Assembly (NCBI RefSeq): GCF_024623785.1
Contig: NZ_JANKBZ010000015.1
Coordinates: forward strand, 1 to 64,000
Direction: 5' to 3'
DNA: 64,000 bases
From: Archangium lipolyticum
Lineage (GTDB): Bacteria > Myxococcota > Myxococcia > Myxococcales > Myxococcaceae
Each line of letters opens with the position of its first letter. Positions within the stretch are counted from its first letter, which is position 1. Made by a program: the position numbers and the translations under genes. A model generated the notes under the pieces. That model ran no database searches. It had not been told where the DNA came from and saw nothing but the letters and a program-made list of their open reading frames with translations. Positions 62,673-64,000 of this stretch are shown in pieces.

Positions 62673-63080
62673 ATGTCCGAGAGCGAGAACAAGATTCGTG
62701 TCCTCGTGGTGGACGACGATGTGGATCAGCTCATGCTGTTGGAACGGACCCTCAACGCGTACGGCTTCGAGGTCCGTACCCACCGTTCGTCGCTGGGCGT
62801 ATCCAATCTGGTCCGCAACGCACTGCCGGACCTCGTCCTGTTGGACGTGAACATCCCGGCGCTCAGCGGGGACAAGGTGCTGGCGCTGGCGCGCAACCAG
62901 GCGCCGGCCACCACGCGCTTCATCCTCTACTCGGCCTCGGACGAGTCCAAGCTGCGCGCGCTGGCGCTGGCCTCGGGAGCGGACGGCTACATCTCCAAGA
63001 GCGTCCAGGGCGAGGCGCTGGCCCGCAAGCTCATCAGCATCTACAAGAAGAGCCGGCTGCCGGCGGCGAGCGCCCGCTAG
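62673..63080 (+). CDS. Stand-alone receiver (response regulator), paralogue of the one at 47230
   Basis: This 135-residue single receiver has VVDDDVD acidic residues, phospho-Asp in LVLLDVNIP, SASDESK and YISKSVQG. It shares long stretches with the receiver at 47230, so the two probably arose by duplication and now serve different kinases. The ATG at 62673 is preceded by AGAGGAG. The 270-bp gap upstream holds no gene. It converges with the ABC1-family gene, leaving 6 bp between stops. No output domain. Confidence 0.92.
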   Translation: MSESENKIRVLVVDDDVDQLMLLERTLNAYGFEVRTHRSSLGVSNLVRNALPDLVLLDVNIPALSGDKVLALARNQAPATTRFILYSASDESKLRALALASGADGYISKSVQGEALARKLISIYKKSRLPAASAR

Positions 63081-63086
63081 CGGCGC

Positions 63087-64000
63087 TCACAGCAGGGCGG
63101 CGACCTCCTGGAAGACGGCCCGGAAGTCGCCCCGCGCCCCGATGAGCCGCAGGTTCTGCGCCAGCCCGCCGGTGGAGCGGAAGAACATCACTGCCTCGGC
63201 GGGTGGACGGATTTTGAGAAAACGAGAGGCATTGCGCGCGAAGTGCAGCTTCATGTCGCGCGTGATGGAGCACGTGGCGTAGTCGTACGAGGTGGAGCGC
63301 ATGGGCCGCCCGGCGATGTGCAGCACCTCCTGGATGAGCTCGCTGGCCTCCGCGTCCGGCAGCTCCGAGGTGAAGCCCACCTCGCGGCTCAGGCCCATCA
63401 CGTCCATGGACTCCAGCCGCACGGCGTGGAGGAACATGCGCCGGTTGGCGTCCACGAAGTGGGGGCTGAAGCGCTTGATGGAGCCGAAGTCGAGCAGCCC
63501 CAGCCGCCCGTCCTCCAGCACCATGAAGTTGCCCGGGTGCGGGTCGGCGTGCATCTCCCCCACGGTGAAGAAGGGCCCGTAGATGGCGAGGATGAGCTGG
63601 CGCGCCACGCGGAAGCGCTCCTCGGCGGAGGGCTCGGAGACGACCCAGTCCTTGAGGGTACGGCCCTGGAGCAGCTCCAGGGTGAGCACGCGCCGGGAGG
63701 TGCGCTCGGAGATGACGGCGGGCACCTTGAGCTCCGGCAGGCGCGCCACGCCGCGGCCGAAGGCGGTGCACAGCCCGGCCTCGCGCAGATAGTCCGTTTC
63801 CAGGAGCATCTCCTCGCGCAGCTCCTGGAAGTAGGCGGTGCCGTCCGCGAGGCGCGAGGCCTTGGAGAGGGTGTTCACCACCAGGCCCAGGTTGTCCATG
63901 TCCCCGCTCAGCGTCGCGGCGATGCCGGGGTATTGGATCTTCACCGCCACCGGGCGGCCGTCATGCAGCACGGCGCGGTGCACCTGGCCCAGCGAGGCGG
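63087..64000 (-). CDS. ABC1/UbiB/ADCK-family atypical kinase (N-terminus outside window)
   Basis: About 304 residues are visible, and the frame runs off the right edge. It starts within the family motif ASLGQVHRA, followed by VAVKIQYPG (Lys of the ATP site), the KxGQ-distal region ELREEMLLETDYLREA, then GEMHADPHPGNFMV (catalytic-loop Asp and Asn) and LLDFGSIKRF (DFG-like Asp). The C-terminal part is helical and ends AVFQEVAALL. UbiB-family members support ubiquinone biosynthesis, and ABC1/ADCK proteins more widely affect lipid and quinone metabolism. The role here cannot be settled without the N-terminus and neighbours. Confidence 0.9.
   Translation of the reverse strand, partial: ASLGQVHRAVLHDGRPVAVKIQYPGIAATLSGDMDNLGLVVNTLSKASRLADGTAYFQELREEMLLETDYLREAGLCTAFGRGVARLPELKVPAVISERTSRRVLTLELLQGRTLKDWVVSEPSAEERFRVARQLILAIYGPFFTVGEMHADPHPGNFMVLEDGRLGLLDFGSIKRFSPHFVDANRRMFLHAVRLESMDVMGLSREVGFTSELPDAEASELIQEVLHIAGRPMRSTSYDYATCSITRDMKLHFARNASRFLKIRPPAEAVMFFRSTGGLAQNLRLIGARGDFRAVFQEVAALL

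Overview
The window is very GC-rich (high G/C at third codon positions throughout) and carries the content expected of a large-genome, predatory, social myxobacterium. It has several Ser/Thr protein kinases, an FHA-type sigma-54 activator, many two-component proteins, DUF2381, secreted lytic enzymes and a lipoprotein polymorphic toxin array. The best guess is the Cystobacterineae (Archangium/Cystobacter/Myxococcus relatives). This is inferred from gene content and is not a database match.

Layout. 1-8.7 kb: the end of a glycine-rich protein, a membrane Ser/Thr kinase, a degenerate GT51-like protein, an FNR-type reductase, and a lipoprotein pair (LpoA-like TPR/periplasmic-binding protein, then a WD40 protein with an inserted retropepsin-like domain), followed by two small cytosolic proteins. 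8.7-12.7 kb: a three-gene, translationally coupled operon that looks like an uncharacterised aromatic natural-product pathway. It encodes a DMATS-type prenyltransferase fused to a heme-oxygenase-like diiron oxidase, a class V PLP enzyme, and an O-methyltransferase-fold protein lacking the usual catalytic His. 13-22.7 kb: a multidomain Ser/Thr kinase divergent from an FHA/AAA+/Fis sigma-54 activator. Two sigma-54-type promoters with shared GGTGAC-N4-GTCACC inverted repeats precede a novel protein and a thermolysin-family protease; a GH18 chitinase lipoprotein follows. This reads as a lytic-enzyme regulon with its regulator beside it.

22.8-36.7 kb: a ketopantoate-reductase-family enzyme, a GH3 lipoprotein, a PEGA protein with a membrane-anchored GspE-like ATPase, DnaJ, an MsbA-like ABC exporter, several unknown proteins and an FAD oxidoreductase. 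36.7-41 kb: a RapA-like SWI2/SNF2 ATPase and a small membrane histidine kinase. 41-48.6 kb: a multiheme c-type cytochrome lipoprotein, a FIST protein, a large hybrid histidine kinase with three receivers, a stand-alone receiver and a NarL/LuxR-type regulator. 48.7-55.1 kb: a rhomboid protease, a DUF2381 protein next to a Ser/Thr kinase, a nucleotidyltransferase and a maltose acetyltransferase.

55.3-60.4 kb: a tandemly duplicated lipoprotein toxin/immunity module. Two SitA-like lipoproteins have identical N-terminal regions (about 1.39 kb of DNA) and different Tox-REase-5-type C-termini, each followed by an Imm52-type immunity gene. The window ends with a PAS histidine kinase, a receiver paralogous to the one at 47.2 kb, and a partial ABC1/UbiB-family kinase.

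Most calls rest on motifs read by eye. No similarity search was run.
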